A stretch of DNA of 64,000 nt from Pseudomonas putida S13.1.2 (GTDB lineage Bacteria; Pseudomonadota; Gammaproteobacteria; Pseudomonadales; Pseudomonadaceae). The stretch lies in contig NZ_CP010979.1 in the NCBI RefSeq assembly GCF_000498395.2, positions 2,356,001 through 2,420,000 of the forward strand. Reading direction: 5' to 3'. The position numbers and the translations under genes were made by a program. The notes under the pieces are model-generated. The model did not search any database, was not told the origin of the DNA, and saw only the letters and a list, made by a program, of their open reading frames with translations. Shown in pieces: positions 53,303 through 62,064 of this stretch (within the stretch, counting starts at the first letter, position 1; each line of letters opens with the position of its first letter).

Positions 53303-54537
53303 GCGCGGCCCTCGCGCACATCGGCCAGCTGCTTGCCCCCAGCCACCAGGCGCATCAGCAGCCCGGCCGGGCGCCAATGTTCGCCGAACAGGCCTTGCAG
53401 GCGTTCCAGCCGCGCCAACAGCAGGCTCAACCCCTGCTGGTCGGCCCAGCGCATCGGCCCACCGACCTCTGCCGGGAAGCCGTAGCCATGCAGATACACC
53501 CGGTCGATGTCGGCGCTGCAGCTGGCCACCGACGCCTCGAGAATCTTCGCCCCTTCGTTGACCAGCGCCAGCAGGCAGCGCTCACGGATTTCCTCGTCAT
53601 CGATTGCGCGCCGGTGCACGCCCAGGTCGTGGGCGACCTTGAGCACCAGTGCATCGACCTCGGGGTCGTGCATGGCCTCGCGGCTGCCGGGGGCGTAACG
53701 GTAGTAGCCGTGGCCGGCTTTTTGCCCGAAACGCCCCAGCGCGCACAGGGCGTTGTCGACCTGCAGCAAAGGCGCATCCATGGCTTTGCCGGCCAGCTGG
53801 CGCGCCCGCCACTCCAGGTCGATGCCGACCACGTCATACATGCGGAACGGGCCCATGGCCATGCCGAACGCTTGCAGCGCCTCATCCACCTGCCGCGGCG
53901 TGGCGCCTTCGAGCAGCAGCTTGCGCGCCTCGGCCGCGTAGGTGGCGAGCATGCGGTTGCCGATGAAGCCCGGGCAGTTGCCCGCCACCACCACTTCCTT
54001 GCCCATGCGCTGCCCCAGGGCCTGGGCCGCATCGAGCACTGCGGGCGAGGTGCGCTCCCCGCGCACCACTTCCAACAACTTCATCACATGGGCCGGGCTG
54101 AAAAAATGCAGCCCCAGTACCTGTTCGGGCCGACGGGTCACGGCAGCGATGGCATCGATGTCCAGTGCCGAAGTGTTGCTGGCCAGGATGGCTTCGGCTT
54201 TGAGCGTGCTGTCCAGAGTGCGGAAAATCTCCTGCTTGAGCGCCAGGTTCTCGTACACCGCTTCGATCACCAGGTCGGCTTCGGCGAGGTCGGCATAGGC
54301 CGTAACCTGGCGCACCCGCGCCAGGCAGGCGTCGGCCCCGGCCTGGTCAATACGCCCCTTGGCCACCTGCTGTGCCCAGGTCTGCGCAAGCATCGCCAGG
54401 CCGGCTTCGGTAGCACGCGGGTCGTTATCCAGCCATAGCACCGGTAGGCCTGCACGGGCCAGGCTGATGACTATGCCGCGGCCCATGGTGCCGGCACCGA
54501 TCACCGCCGCCAGCTGAATGTTATAGGGAGTACTCAC
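53299..54537 (-). CDS. 3-hydroxyacyl-CoA dehydrogenase, GTG start
   Basis: A 412-residue NAD-dependent dehydrogenase. The Rossmann motif is AAVIGAGTMGRGIVISLA at the N-terminus, the catalytic His is in VLGLHFFSPAHVMKLLEVVR, and SNTSALDI precedes it. Two 3HCDH C-terminal domains follow (GNCPGFIGNRMLATYAAEAR, then LALVNEGAKILEASVASCSA). The frame extends to 55044, but AGGAG eight bases before GTG 54537 gives the product (M)STPYNIQLAAVIGAGT; this start is preferred over the ATG at 54570. It is the first gene of the oxidation operon and divergent from a LysR gene. Confidence 0.92.
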   Translation of the reverse strand: MSTPYNIQLAAVIGAGTMGRGIVISLARAGLPVLWLDNDPRATEAGLAMLAQTWAQQVAKGRIDQAGADACLARVRQVTAYADLAEADLVIEAVYENLALKQEIFRTLDSTLKAEAILASNTSALDIDAIAAVTRRPEQVLGLHFFSPAHVMKLLEVVRGERTSPAVLDAAQALGQRMGKEVVVAGNCPGFIGNRMLATYAAEARKLLLEGATPRQVDEALQAFGMAMGPFRMYDVVGIDLEWRARQLAGKAMDAPLLQVDNALCALGRFGQKAGHGYYRYAPGSREAMHDPEVDALVLKVAHDLGVHRRAIDDEEIRERCLLALVNEGAKILEASVASCSADIDRVYLHGYGFPAEVGGPMRWADQQGLSLLLARLERLQGLFGEHWRPAGLLMRLVAGGKQLADVREGRA

Positions 54538-54637
54538 GGGTGACGCTCCTGATGGCTGTTGTGAAGGCATTGCCCTCACCCTAGTCAGGCGCCTACTATT
54601 TTTGAAATTCTCATTTTCCATCCCATGTATTTTTTGC

Positions 54638-55537
54638 ATGAATATAGCCAACTTCGACCTCAACCTGCTGCGCGTACTGGACATGCTGCTGCGTGAACAG
54701 AACGTTTCCCGCGCCGCCGAGCGCCTGGCCCTGACCCAGCCGACGGTGAGCAATGCCTTGGCGCGCCTGCGCGACCTGCTCGGCGACCCGCTGCTGGTGC
54801 GCGTGGGCCGGCGCATGCGCCCCACCCCGCGCGCCTTGGCCCTGGAAGGCCCGATCCGCGCGGCGCTGCAACAGATCGAGCAGACCCTCGGCGCCGGCGA
54901 CAGCTTCGACCCGCAGCTCAGCCACCGCCAGTTGCGTATCGCCCTCACCGACTTCGCCGAACAACTGTGCATGCCCGGGTTGCTGGCCACCTTGCAGACC
55001 CAGGCGCCGCATTTGCGCGTGGACGTGCTGCACCTGACGCCCAACCTGCCGGCCGAAGCCCTGGACCGAGGCGAACTCGACCTGGTGCTGGGGCGCTTCG
55101 ATGATGTGCCCGCGCGCTACGAGCGGCGCCACTGGCGCAGCGAAACACTGCACGTGGCGGTGCGCCAGGGCCACCCCGAAGTGGATGGCGCGCTCGACCT
55201 GCAAGCCTTCCTGGGCCTGCGCCACCTGTGGGTGCACGGCGGTCAGACCCGCGGCATGGTTGACCAGTGGCTGGGTGAGCAGGGCCTGGCTCGTCGCATC
55301 GTCTACACCACGCCCAATTACCTGCAGGCCGCGCACCTGGCCGCAAGCTCCGACCTGTGCGTGGTGCTGCCCACCGCACTGGCGCGCCATTTCGCCCGGC
55401 TGCTGCCGCTGCAGGTATTGGACCTGCCGTTCGCCCTGCAGCCGTTCCAGCTGGAGCTGGTGTACCTTGCCCACCGCCAGCACGACCCGGCACTGGCCTG
55501 GCTGGTGGCGCGCATCATGGAGATTGGTGCCAGCTGA
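54638..55537 (+). CDS. LysR-family transcriptional regulator (NodD-like)
   Basis: A 299-residue regulator. The helix-turn-helix (EQNVSRAAERLALTQPTVSN) is near residues 20-40, and DFDLNLLRVLD-type sequence at the N-terminus is typical of the NodD/LinR branch. The effector domain spans about 90-299. It is divergent from the beta-oxidation operon across 100 bases and upstream of the alkylsulfatase gene on the same strand. It is therefore the natural candidate to control both in response to an alcohol, acid or sulfate ester. Confidence 0.9.
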   Translation: MNIANFDLNLLRVLDMLLREQNVSRAAERLALTQPTVSNALARLRDLLGDPLLVRVGRRMRPTPRALALEGPIRAALQQIEQTLGAGDSFDPQLSHRQLRIALTDFAEQLCMPGLLATLQTQAPHLRVDVLHLTPNLPAEALDRGELDLVLGRFDDVPARYERRHWRSETLHVAVRQGHPEVDGALDLQAFLGLRHLWVHGGQTRGMVDQWLGEQGLARRIVYTTPNYLQAAHLAASSDLCVVLPTALARHFARLLPLQVLDLPFALQPFQLELVYLAHRQHDPALAWLVARIMEIGAS

Positions 55538-55576
55538 GCCATCGCATTTGGGCATGGGTGGCCATGCAAGAGTGGT

Positions 55577-55590
55577 ATTGGTTCGCCAAT
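55577..55590. promoter_or_regulatory. Dyad before the alkylsulfatase gene
   Basis: ATTGGTTCGCCAAT (ATTGG-N4-CCAAT) lies 48 bases before the alkylsulfatase start, a plausible regulator-binding dyad. Its use by the neighbouring LysR protein is inference. Confidence 0.35.
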
Positions 55591-55620
55591 GAGCTCTGTC
55601 CTTAGAGTGTTCGACCTCAG

Positions 55621-55628
55621 AACAACAA
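55621..55628 (+). promoter_or_regulatory. Crc/Hfq-type CA motif before the alkylsulfatase
   Basis: AACAACAA merges with the AAGGA ribosome site eight bases before the ATG at 55639, the same leader style as its neighbours. Regulation is inferred. Confidence 0.55.
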
Positions 55629-55638
55629 GGACCACCCC

Positions 55639-57597
55639 ATGCGCCTACGCACATTGCCCTGCCTGCTGGCCCTGGCCCTGCCCTTCGCGGCACAGGCCGA
55701 CGGCCCAGCCAAGGACGCCACCGACCTCACCCGCCAGAGCAATCAGCAATGGTTGCAGCGACTGCCCTTCGCCGACCGCAGCGATTTCGACAATGCCCGC
55801 CGCGGCCTGCTCCAAGCCGCCGACCAGGCCGTGGTCAATGCTGATGGCAAAACGGTCTGGGACCTGCAGCGCTACGCCTTCCTCGCTGGCGAGGCACCGG
55901 GCACGGTCAACCCGAGCCTGTGGCGCATCGCGCAGCTCAATACCATTGCCGGGTTGTTCAAGGTCACCGACGGCATCTACCAGGTGCGCGGCCTGGACCT
56001 GGCCAACATGACCCTCATCGAAGGCGAGCACGGCCTGATCGTGATGGACCCGCTGCTGTCGGTGGAAACCGCCCGGGCCGGGTTGGCGATGTACTTCCGC
56101 CATCGCCCAAAACGGCCGGTGGTGGCGGTGATCTATACCCACCCGCACGTCGATCACTTCGGCGGTGTGCGTGGGGTGATCGACGAGGCCGAGGTCAAGG
56201 CCGGCAAGGTGCAGGTCATCGCCCCGCAGGGGTTCTTCGAGCATGCCATCAGCGAAAACGTGCTGGCCGGGCCGGCCATGAAGCGCCGTGCGCAGTACAT
56301 GTACGGCGCGCCGTTGCCACGCGGGCCACGCGGCCAGGTGGATGCCGGCCTGGGCAAGGGAGTGCCGGCCAATGCCACGGTCAGCCTGATCGCCCCCACC
56401 CGGCTGATCGAAAAACCCTTCGAGACCCTGCGCATCGATGGTGTCGATATCGAATTCCAGCTCACCCCTGGCACCGAAGCACCTGCTGAAATGAACCTGT
56501 GGTTCCCCCGGTTCAAAGCCTTGTGCATGGCCGAAAACGCCTCCCACGTGCAGCACAACGTGCTGACCCTGCGCGGCGCCCAGGTGCGCGATGCCAAGGT
56601 GTGGGCGCACTACCTGGACCAGTCGCTGTTGCGCTATGGCCAGCAAGCCGAAGTGGTGTTTGCCCAGCACCACTGGCCCACCTGGGGCGGCGCGCAGATC
56701 CGCGAATACCTGGCCGATCAGCGCGACATGTATGCCTTCATTGACAGCCAGACCCTGCGCCTGATCAACCGCGGCCTTGGCCCCACCGAGATCGCCGCCG
56801 AGCTGACCAGCTTGCCGCCACGGCTGGCCAGCAAATGGTACAGCCGCGACTACTATGGCTCGCTCAGCCACAACGTGCGGGCGGTGTATCAACGCTATAT
56901 GGGCTTTTACGACGGCAACCCGGCAACCCTCAACCCATTGCCGCCTGCCGACGCCGGGGCCCATTACGTCCAGGCCCTGGGCGGTGCCGAACGGGTGCTG
57001 ACACTGGCCCGTGAGGCTTACGGCAATGGCGACTACCGCTGGGTGGCCGAGCTCACCCGGCACCTGGTGTTCGCCCAGCCCGACAACAGCGCAGCGCGCG
57101 AGCTGCAGGCCGACGCCCTGGAGCAACTGGGCTACCAGAGCGAGAACGCCACCTGGCGCAACGCCTACCTGACCGGTGCGCAAGAGCTGCGCAACGGCGT
57201 GGCCCCAGCCGCAAGCAAGGGCGGCAGCGCCGACGACCTGGTGCGCGCCCTGACCCCGACGCTGTTCTTCGACTACCTGGGGGTACGCGTGGATGCCGCC
57301 AAGGCCGCCGAGCAGGACCTGACCATCAACTGGCACTTTACCGACCTGAACGAAGACTACGCCCTCACCCTGCGCAACGGTGTGCTCACCCACCGCGACC
57401 TCACCCGCCACGGGCAGGCGGATGTCGAGGTGAACATGAGCAAGGCCACCCTCGACCGCATCGCCCTGAAGCAAACCGGCTTTCTCAAGGAAGCGACCCT
57501 TGGGGATATCAACATCAGCGGCGAGCGCCTGAAGTTCATGCGCTTCATGGCCGGGCTGGACGAGCCGGATGGGCGCTTCAATATCGTCACCCCCTGA
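55639..57597 (+). CDS. Alkylsulfatase of the SdsA family (metallo-beta-lactamase fold)
   Basis: A 652-residue exported zinc sulfatase that hydrolyses alkyl sulfates to alcohol and sulfate. A signal peptide (MRLRTLPCLLALALPFAAQA) is followed by the binuclear-zinc domain. Ligands are H168, H170, D172 and H173 in IYTHPHVDHFGGVRG, E280 in LTPGTEAPAEMN, E299 in CMAENASHVQHN, and H344 in FAQHHWPTWGG. These are the SdsA1 ligand types at closely similar positions. A dimerisation region (about 385-525) and a C-terminal SCP-2-like hydrophobic-binding domain (about 530-650) complete the fold. The length is normal. Primary versus secondary alkyl sulfate preference cannot be judged. It sits among alcohol- and acyl-CoA-oxidising genes. 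Confidence 0.93.
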   Translation: MRLRTLPCLLALALPFAAQADGPAKDATDLTRQSNQQWLQRLPFADRSDFDNARRGLLQAADQAVVNADGKTVWDLQRYAFLAGEAPGTVNPSLWRIAQLNTIAGLFKVTDGIYQVRGLDLANMTLIEGEHGLIVMDPLLSVETARAGLAMYFRHRPKRPVVAVIYTHPHVDHFGGVRGVIDEAEVKAGKVQVIAPQGFFEHAISENVLAGPAMKRRAQYMYGAPLPRGPRGQVDAGLGKGVPANATVSLIAPTRLIEKPFETLRIDGVDIEFQLTPGTEAPAEMNLWFPRFKALCMAENASHVQHNVLTLRGAQVRDAKVWAHYLDQSLLRYGQQAEVVFAQHHWPTWGGAQIREYLADQRDMYAFIDSQTLRLINRGLGPTEIAAELTSLPPRLASKWYSRDYYGSLSHNVRAVYQRYMGFYDGNPATLNPLPPADAGAHYVQALGGAERVLTLAREAYGNGDYRWVAELTRHLVFAQPDNSAARELQADALEQLGYQSENATWRNAYLTGAQELRNGVAPAASKGGSADDLVRALTPTLFFDYLGVRVDAAKAAEQDLTINWHFTDLNEDYALTLRNGVLTHRDLTRHGQADVEVNMSKATLDRIALKQTGFLKEATLGDINISGERLKFMRFMAGLDEPDGRFNIVTP

Positions 57598-57615
57598 AGC
57601 ACCCGCAGCGCCGCT

Positions 57616-57915
57616 CTAGAACGAGCGGCGCAACCACACGCCCAGCACCAGGCCCGCCACCCCCAACGTACACAGCGGCACGCTCCAGGCGGCGGCGTGG
57701 CCCTGCTCGCGGCGCAGCATGCCCAAACCACGGCGGTAGACGCCGCGCTCACGAGCCCGGCCAAGCAGTGCCAACAGCACCGCCATGCCAGCAACCACCG
57801 GCATTTCGCCACGCCACGCCAGGCAGGCGACCAGCAGCAATGCCACCTGCGTGCGCCGCCAGGCCAGCACCGTACGTTCGGCCTGCAGCCCGGTGTCGCC
57901 CGTGGGTTCAGCCAT
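57616..57915 (-). CDS. DUF202 membrane protein (YidH-like)
   Basis: A 99-residue protein with DUF202 signature LQAERTVLAWRRTQVALLLV at its N-terminus and three hydrophobic stretches ending VLGVWLRR. The frame extends to 57957, but MAEPTGDTGLQAERT at 57915 matches the family start and overlaps the upstream DUF202 gene by eight bases. Last gene of the DUF1329 unit; the function is unknown. Confidence 0.85.
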   Translation of the reverse strand: MAEPTGDTGLQAERTVLAWRRTQVALLLVACLAWRGEMPVVAGMAVLLALLGRARERGVYRRGLGMLRREQGHAAAWSVPLCTLGVAGLVLGVWLRRSF

Positions 57916-58294
57916 GCCAACGCGCCCATAGCAGGCCCACCAGCGCCACACAGGCAAGCCCGCACGCCACGCTCAGCAGCGGCACCAGGCGGGGCAGCGG
58001 CAATGGCGCCTCGCGGCGCAGTGCGCGTTCCACCGCCAGCCAGCGCCAGCCGGCGCCCAGGCTCACCAGCAAGCTGGTGGCCAGCAACGCCAGCTCCATC
58101 GCCACCCGCCCCGACGAGGGCCAGCTATGTGCGGCGAAGGTTTCGATGGCGATGGCGCCGCCGAGCAACGCCAGGGCGGTGCGGATCCAGGCAAGAAAGG
58201 TGCGTTCATTGGCCAGGGTAAAACGCGGGTCGGGCGCCTTGCCTTGCCCCAGCAACCAGCGCTCCCAAGGGCTTTGACGGGGATCGGAATTCAT
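57908..58294 (-). CDS. DUF202 membrane protein (YidG/YidH-like)
   Basis: A 128-residue protein. The DUF202 motif is FTLANERTFLAWIRTALALL near residues 25-45, with three hydrophobic helices. The start at 58294 (MNSDPRQSPWERWL) lies 14 bases after the DUF1329 stop. The tandem, overlapping pair is probably one small membrane complex, as with yidG-yidH of enterobacteria. A link to the neighbouring DUF1329/DUF1302 genes is suggested only by linkage. Confidence 0.87.
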   Translation of the reverse strand: MNSDPRQSPWERWLLGQGKAPDPRFTLANERTFLAWIRTALALLGGAIAIETFAAHSWPSSGRVAMELALLATSLLVSLGAGWRWLAVERALRREAPLPLPRLVPLLSVACGLACVALVGLLWARWHG

Positions 58295-58307
58295 CGGGGG
58301 TCCTGTG

Positions 58308-59645
58308 TCAGCGCAGCCCTTGGCTGCGCAATGCGCCGGGTGAGAAATACGAAGCACTGGTGCGCACATCGAAAGCGTACGGCCTTGGCTGCTCGTTGGT
58401 CAGGCCCGACAGCTGATAGCGGCCACTGCGCAGGTCATAGATCGCCTCCATGGCATTGACCAGCGCCTGCCCGGTGACGTGGTAGTAGCTGTGCGCCTGG
58501 GCAGTGCGCCACAACTGCCCCTGGTGATCGAAGAAGTCCGCCTCGACGATGGCCCAGCTGTCCTCGTCCAGGTAGTAGCGGCGGCTGGCATAGATATGCT
58601 TCGCCCCAGGCTTGAGGGTGCCCACCACTTCCCACACCCGGTGCAGCTCGTAGCGGGTGGGTTGCGGGTTGACGTGGCCCGGCCCGATCAGCGCGGCATA
58701 ACCGAGCAGTGGCGATGCCAGGCGATAGCTGTTGTACGGCACGTGCAGGGCCTTCTTGCCCACCAGGGTCCACTGGTAGAGGTCTGGTGCACCATTGAAC
58801 ATGTCGCGGCTGTCGGCGGTGCGCAGGCCGGCCGTGCCCGGGGTGATGCTGTCATAGGCCAGCGCCGGGGCGCGCCGCACCCGCCGCTGGCTGCTGCTGT
58901 ACAGCCACGACAGGCGCGGCTGCGCAACCTGATCCAGGGTTTCGTGCAGCACCACGGCATCGCCCGCCAGGCGCGACGGCGCGGTCATGCGGTAGCTCAG
59001 GTAGTACAGCACGTTACCCGTCTGGCCATCGTCAAGCACATCGGGACGGGCAAACGTCTGTTGCAGGCTCATCGTGGCAAAGCGCCCATCGCCACGCGGC
59101 GTGATGCTGTCCGAAGCCAGGCTGAAACTGCCGTTGCGTGGCCGGGTGAGGTGGTTCCACAGCACCTGCAGGCCGTTATCGGGCCTGGGGAATGCCAGCA
59201 CGCCGTTAAAGCCTTCCACGCCGTTGCCGTCATTGACCAGGCGAGCGCTGGCAGCATTGTGCCGGGCCCATTCGCCCACCTGAGGCGGTACCGCGACACT
59301 GCGGTGCGACGGGTACACCGGCAGGCGAAACGTCTTGGGGTAGCGCTGGATCAAGGCCACCTGCCCCGCCGTCAGTTGCGCACGGTACTGCCCGTAGTTC
59401 TGCGCCGTGATGACGTACAGCGGCTGCTCATCGGCGTACGGGTCCAGCGGCGTGCCGTTGACCGCCAGCGACACCTGCCCCGCTTGCAGGCCCCCGCGCC
59501 AGGCCGGAATGCGGCCGTCGCTGCTGGGCCCGCGTTCAGCCCCCACCGGCGTCAGGTCTGGAAGCAGCGGCGTGGCCGCGACATGCAGGGCCAGCAGGCT
59601 GGCGTTGATAAGCAGAATACTGCGTAGCAGGGCGACAGGTTTCAT
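58308..59645 (-). CDS. DUF1329 periplasmic/outer-membrane lipoprotein-like protein
   Basis: A 445-residue exported protein with a signal peptide (LLRSILLINASLLALHVAA). DUF1329 motifs include VGAERGPSSDGRIPAWRGG, PQPTRYELHRVWEVVGTLK and HIYASRRYYLDEDSWAIVEA. The fold resembles LolA/LolB carriers, so it may bind a hydrophobic ligand in the periplasm and work with a DUF1302 protein. It starts at 59645 after AAGAGG and a CA motif, not at the longer 59738. The upstream element at 59736-59777 is shared with the DUF1302 gene. Divergent from a LysR gene. Confidence 0.87.
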   Translation of the reverse strand: MKPVALLRSILLINASLLALHVAATPLLPDLTPVGAERGPSSDGRIPAWRGGLQAGQVSLAVNGTPLDPYADEQPLYVITAQNYGQYRAQLTAGQVALIQRYPKTFRLPVYPSHRSVAVPPQVGEWARHNAASARLVNDGNGVEGFNGVLAFPRPDNGLQVLWNHLTRPRNGSFSLASDSITPRGDGRFATMSLQQTFARPDVLDDGQTGNVLYYLSYRMTAPSRLAGDAVVLHETLDQVAQPRLSWLYSSSQRRVRRAPALAYDSITPGTAGLRTADSRDMFNGAPDLYQWTLVGKKALHVPYNSYRLASPLLGYAALIGPGHVNPQPTRYELHRVWEVVGTLKPGAKHIYASRRYYLDEDSWAIVEADFFDHQGQLWRTAQAHSYYHVTGQALVNAMEAIYDLRSGRYQLSGLTNEQPRPYAFDVRTSASYFSPGALRSQGLR

Positions 59646-59658
59646 CGGGCTTGGCCTC

Positions 59659-59666
59659 TTGTTGTT
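59659..59666 (-). promoter_or_regulatory. Crc/Hfq-type CA motif before DUF1329
   Basis: Minus strand AACAACAA merges with AAGAGG, the same leader style as the DUF1302 gene. Regulation is inferred. Confidence 0.55.
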
Positions 59667-59735
59667 GTGTTGTCCTGGCCGGGCTTGCCTTGGCCCGCCC
59701 TTTCGGGGTGATACTAGGAGCCGCGCTTCGAACGC

Positions 59736-59777
59736 CACAAATAACGTGTTCGGATACGTGCCATATCAGTTCGGCAT
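59736..59777 (-). promoter_or_regulatory. Upstream element shared with the DUF1302 gene (copy B)
   Basis: 32 of 42 bases match 49816-49857. It has TTCGGAT (59749-59755) and TTCGGCA (59770-59776) 21 bp apart, TTTGTG (59736-59741) and TAGTAT (59711-59716) at 19 bp as possible -35 and -10 of DUF1329. It also lies 18 bases before the divergent LysR start. Confidence 0.6.
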
Positions 59778-59795
59778 ACCCTTGGAACCGCTCCG

Positions 59796-60758
59796 ATGAC
59801 CCTGAAACAGCTCCGCTACCTGATCGCCATCGTCGAAGCCGGCAGCTTCTCCTCGGCTTCACGCCGCGCCTACATTGCCCAGCCGGCGCTGAGCAGGCAG
59901 ATCAGCCTGCTGGAAAGTGAACTGGAAATGCAGCTGCTTGACCGCCAGCACGACGGCATTGCCCTGACCGATGCCGGGCGCCAGCTTTACGAGGTAGCCC
60001 GCCAGGTGGTGCAGAAACTGGACTCGGTGAAGGACGAGCTGAAATCCAGCCGCGGCGACCCCAAGGGCCACGTGGCCATTTCCATTCCGGCCACCGCAGC
60101 CGACCTGCTGCTGCCGGAAATCGTCAGGCGCGCCGAACAGCGCTTCCCGGGCGTGACCCTGACGGTGTGGGACGGCCTCAGCCGCGAAGGCGGCCAGGCC
60201 ATCGAACTGGGCAAGGTGGACTTTGGCGTGGTGCCCAATGCCGAGGAACTCGACCATGTCGAGGCCGAGCCGATTTTCACCGAGGCGCTGTACTGGGTCG
60301 GCGCATCAGCAGCGGGCACACCCGACACCATCACCCTGGCCGAAGCCGCCGCCACCCGGCTGGTGCTGCCGCCCCGCGCGCTGCACCTGCGCCGGCGCAT
60401 CGAGCAAGCCGCGATGGAGGCCGGGGTGCCATTGACCGCAGCTTACGAACAACAATCGGCGCCCGGCATCGCCAGCCTGGTGCGTGCCGGCCTGGCGGCG
60501 ACCATCAGCAACTGGCCGCCGCTGAGCGAACTGCTCGAACCCACGGCGGCGCGGCGCATCGTCGAACCGCGCATCAGCCGCACCATCGCCTTGGCGCACT
60601 CCCAGCACAAACCCTTGTCGTTCGCCGCCGGTTGCCTGCGCGACCTGGTGCGCGGCGTGCTGATCGACCTGGTCAACAGCGGCCGCTGGCGCGGCGAACT
60701 GATCGGCAAAGAGCCCGAACCGCTGGAGGCCGTCCTGGGCGTTCAGCTGGCAGTCTGA
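59796..60758 (+). CDS. LysR-family transcriptional regulator
   Basis: A 320-residue regulator. The helix-turn-helix (AGSFSSASRRAYIAQPALSR, about residues 15-35) is followed by a linker helix and an effector domain starting GHVAISIPATAADLLLPEIV. It belongs to the NAC/Cbl-like branch (LTLKQLRYLIAIVEAGSFS-type N-terminus). It is divergent from DUF1329, and the shared 42-bp element lies between them, so it is a candidate regulator of both DUF1329 and DUF1302. Its 3' end overlaps the convergent MFS gene by 16 bases. Confidence 0.9.
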   Translation: MTLKQLRYLIAIVEAGSFSSASRRAYIAQPALSRQISLLESELEMQLLDRQHDGIALTDAGRQLYEVARQVVQKLDSVKDELKSSRGDPKGHVAISIPATAADLLLPEIVRRAEQRFPGVTLTVWDGLSREGGQAIELGKVDFGVVPNAEELDHVEAEPIFTEALYWVGASAAGTPDTITLAEAAATRLVLPPRALHLRRRIEQAAMEAGVPLTAAYEQQSAPGIASLVRAGLAATISNWPPLSELLEPTAARRIVEPRISRTIALAHSQHKPLSFAAGCLRDLVRGVLIDLVNSGRWRGELIGKEPEPLEAVLGVQLAV

Positions 60759-62053
60759 GCGCGCACCTGCCCGTCCCTTGCAGCCGACTCGCGCAGGCGT
60801 TGTCGGGTGCGCTGCGGGTTCAAGGTGGCCAGGCCGACCAGCCCGGCCACCACCAGCACCGCGCCGCATACCAGGAACCCCTGGGCATACCCCGCCGGGT
60901 GTTCGGCACCCGCGCCCTGCACCAGCAAGCCGGTCACCACCGGCGCTGCCAGCCCGGCCAGCGAGGCGATGCCGTTGCCCATGGCGAGGATGCCGCCGCG
61001 CTGGGCCGCTGGGGTGAACTCGGCGAGCATCGCCGGGCCCACGGAATACATGACCAAGGCCAGGCCACCACTCAAGGTCAGCGCGGCAACCCGCACAGCG
61101 GTGCTCAGCCCAGGCAGGATCAGCGACGCCGACAACAGCCCGCCCAGCACCAGGCACACTGAAACGAACACACCGCGTGCCACCCGTGAAGGCAGGCCGC
61201 GACGCATCAGGCGCTGGGAGAACCAGGCCAGCAGCAAACTCAGCGGTGTGGTCACGACCACGAACATGACGAAGATGCGCCCGGTCTGCAGCGGGTCGAT
61301 ACCCAGGCCCACTTGCAGGTAACTGGGCACCCAGGTAAGGGTCAGCGCCAGCGACCAATTGGCAGCGAAATGGCACAGGTAGTTGCCCAGCACACTGGCG
61401 TCGCCCAGCAGCCGGCGATAAGGGATTGCCGGCTCATCGGCCTTGAGCTGGCTGCTGCGCAGGCGCTCCAGGGTGCCCTCCTGGCCCAGCCGCCACCACA
61501 GCAGGCACCAGACCAGGCCGATCAGCGCAAGGATGATGAAATTGCTGCGCCAGCCGTAATGCAGGCTGACCCAGGGGATCATCGCACCGGCCACTAGCAG
61601 CCCCATGGCACTGCCAGCATGCAGCAGGGCCACCGGCAGGTTGCGCCGATCGTTGGGGAACCACTTGTAAAGCGCATGGGTGGCCACAGGCGATGCCGGC
61701 CCCTCGCCGATGCCCAACAACACCCGGCACGCCACGATGGCCCACAGTGAGGTGGCAAACAGCATAGGCAGCTGGATCAGCGCCCAGAACAGGCCCATGC
61801 CCAACAGCAAGGTGCGGGTGGGGCGCCGGTTGGCCATGAAGCCACCGACCACGGCGGAGATCGCGAAAAACCAGTGCAAGGCACCGCCGATCAGGCCGAA
61901 CTGGGTGGCCGTCAGGCCCAACTCGGCGCTCATCGGCACCGCCACCAGGCCAATCACCACCTTGTCGAGAAAGTTGACCAGCATCAGCAGGGCCAGCAGC
62001 GCCGCCACCAGCCAGGCAGTACGGGGGTTGGGCAGGGAAGAATCCGCAGTCAT
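60743..62053 (-). CDS. MFS transporter, ACS family
   Basis: A 436-residue, 12-helix organic-anion symporter type carrier. Helix 1 includes LLALLMLVNFLDKVVIGLVA, where the family has N-x-x-DR. The helix 4 region is CRVLLGIGEGPASPVATHAL, and GWRSNFIILALIGLVWCLLW follows. The ATG at 62053 is chosen because CA motif and ribosome site lie before it. It precedes no other gene on the strand within 40 bases and follows the acyl-CoA dehydrogenase gene by 63 bases, so it may bring in the acid or sulfate ester that this island uses. Confidence 0.9.
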   Translation of the reverse strand: MTADSSLPNPRTAWLVAALLALLMLVNFLDKVVIGLVAVPMSAELGLTATQFGLIGGALHWFFAISAVVGGFMANRRPTRTLLLGMGLFWALIQLPMLFATSLWAIVACRVLLGIGEGPASPVATHALYKWFPNDRRNLPVALLHAGSAMGLLVAGAMIPWVSLHYGWRSNFIILALIGLVWCLLWWRLGQEGTLERLRSSQLKADEPAIPYRRLLGDASVLGNYLCHFAANWSLALTLTWVPSYLQVGLGIDPLQTGRIFVMFVVVTTPLSLLLAWFSQRLMRRGLPSRVARGVFVSVCLVLGGLLSASLILPGLSTAVRVAALTLSGGLALVMYSVGPAMLAEFTPAAQRGGILAMGNGIASLAGLAAPVVTGLLVQGAGAEHPAGYAQGFLVCGAVLVVAGLVGLATLNPQRTRQRLRESAARDGQVRAQTAS

Positions 62054-62064
62054 GGCGATTACTC

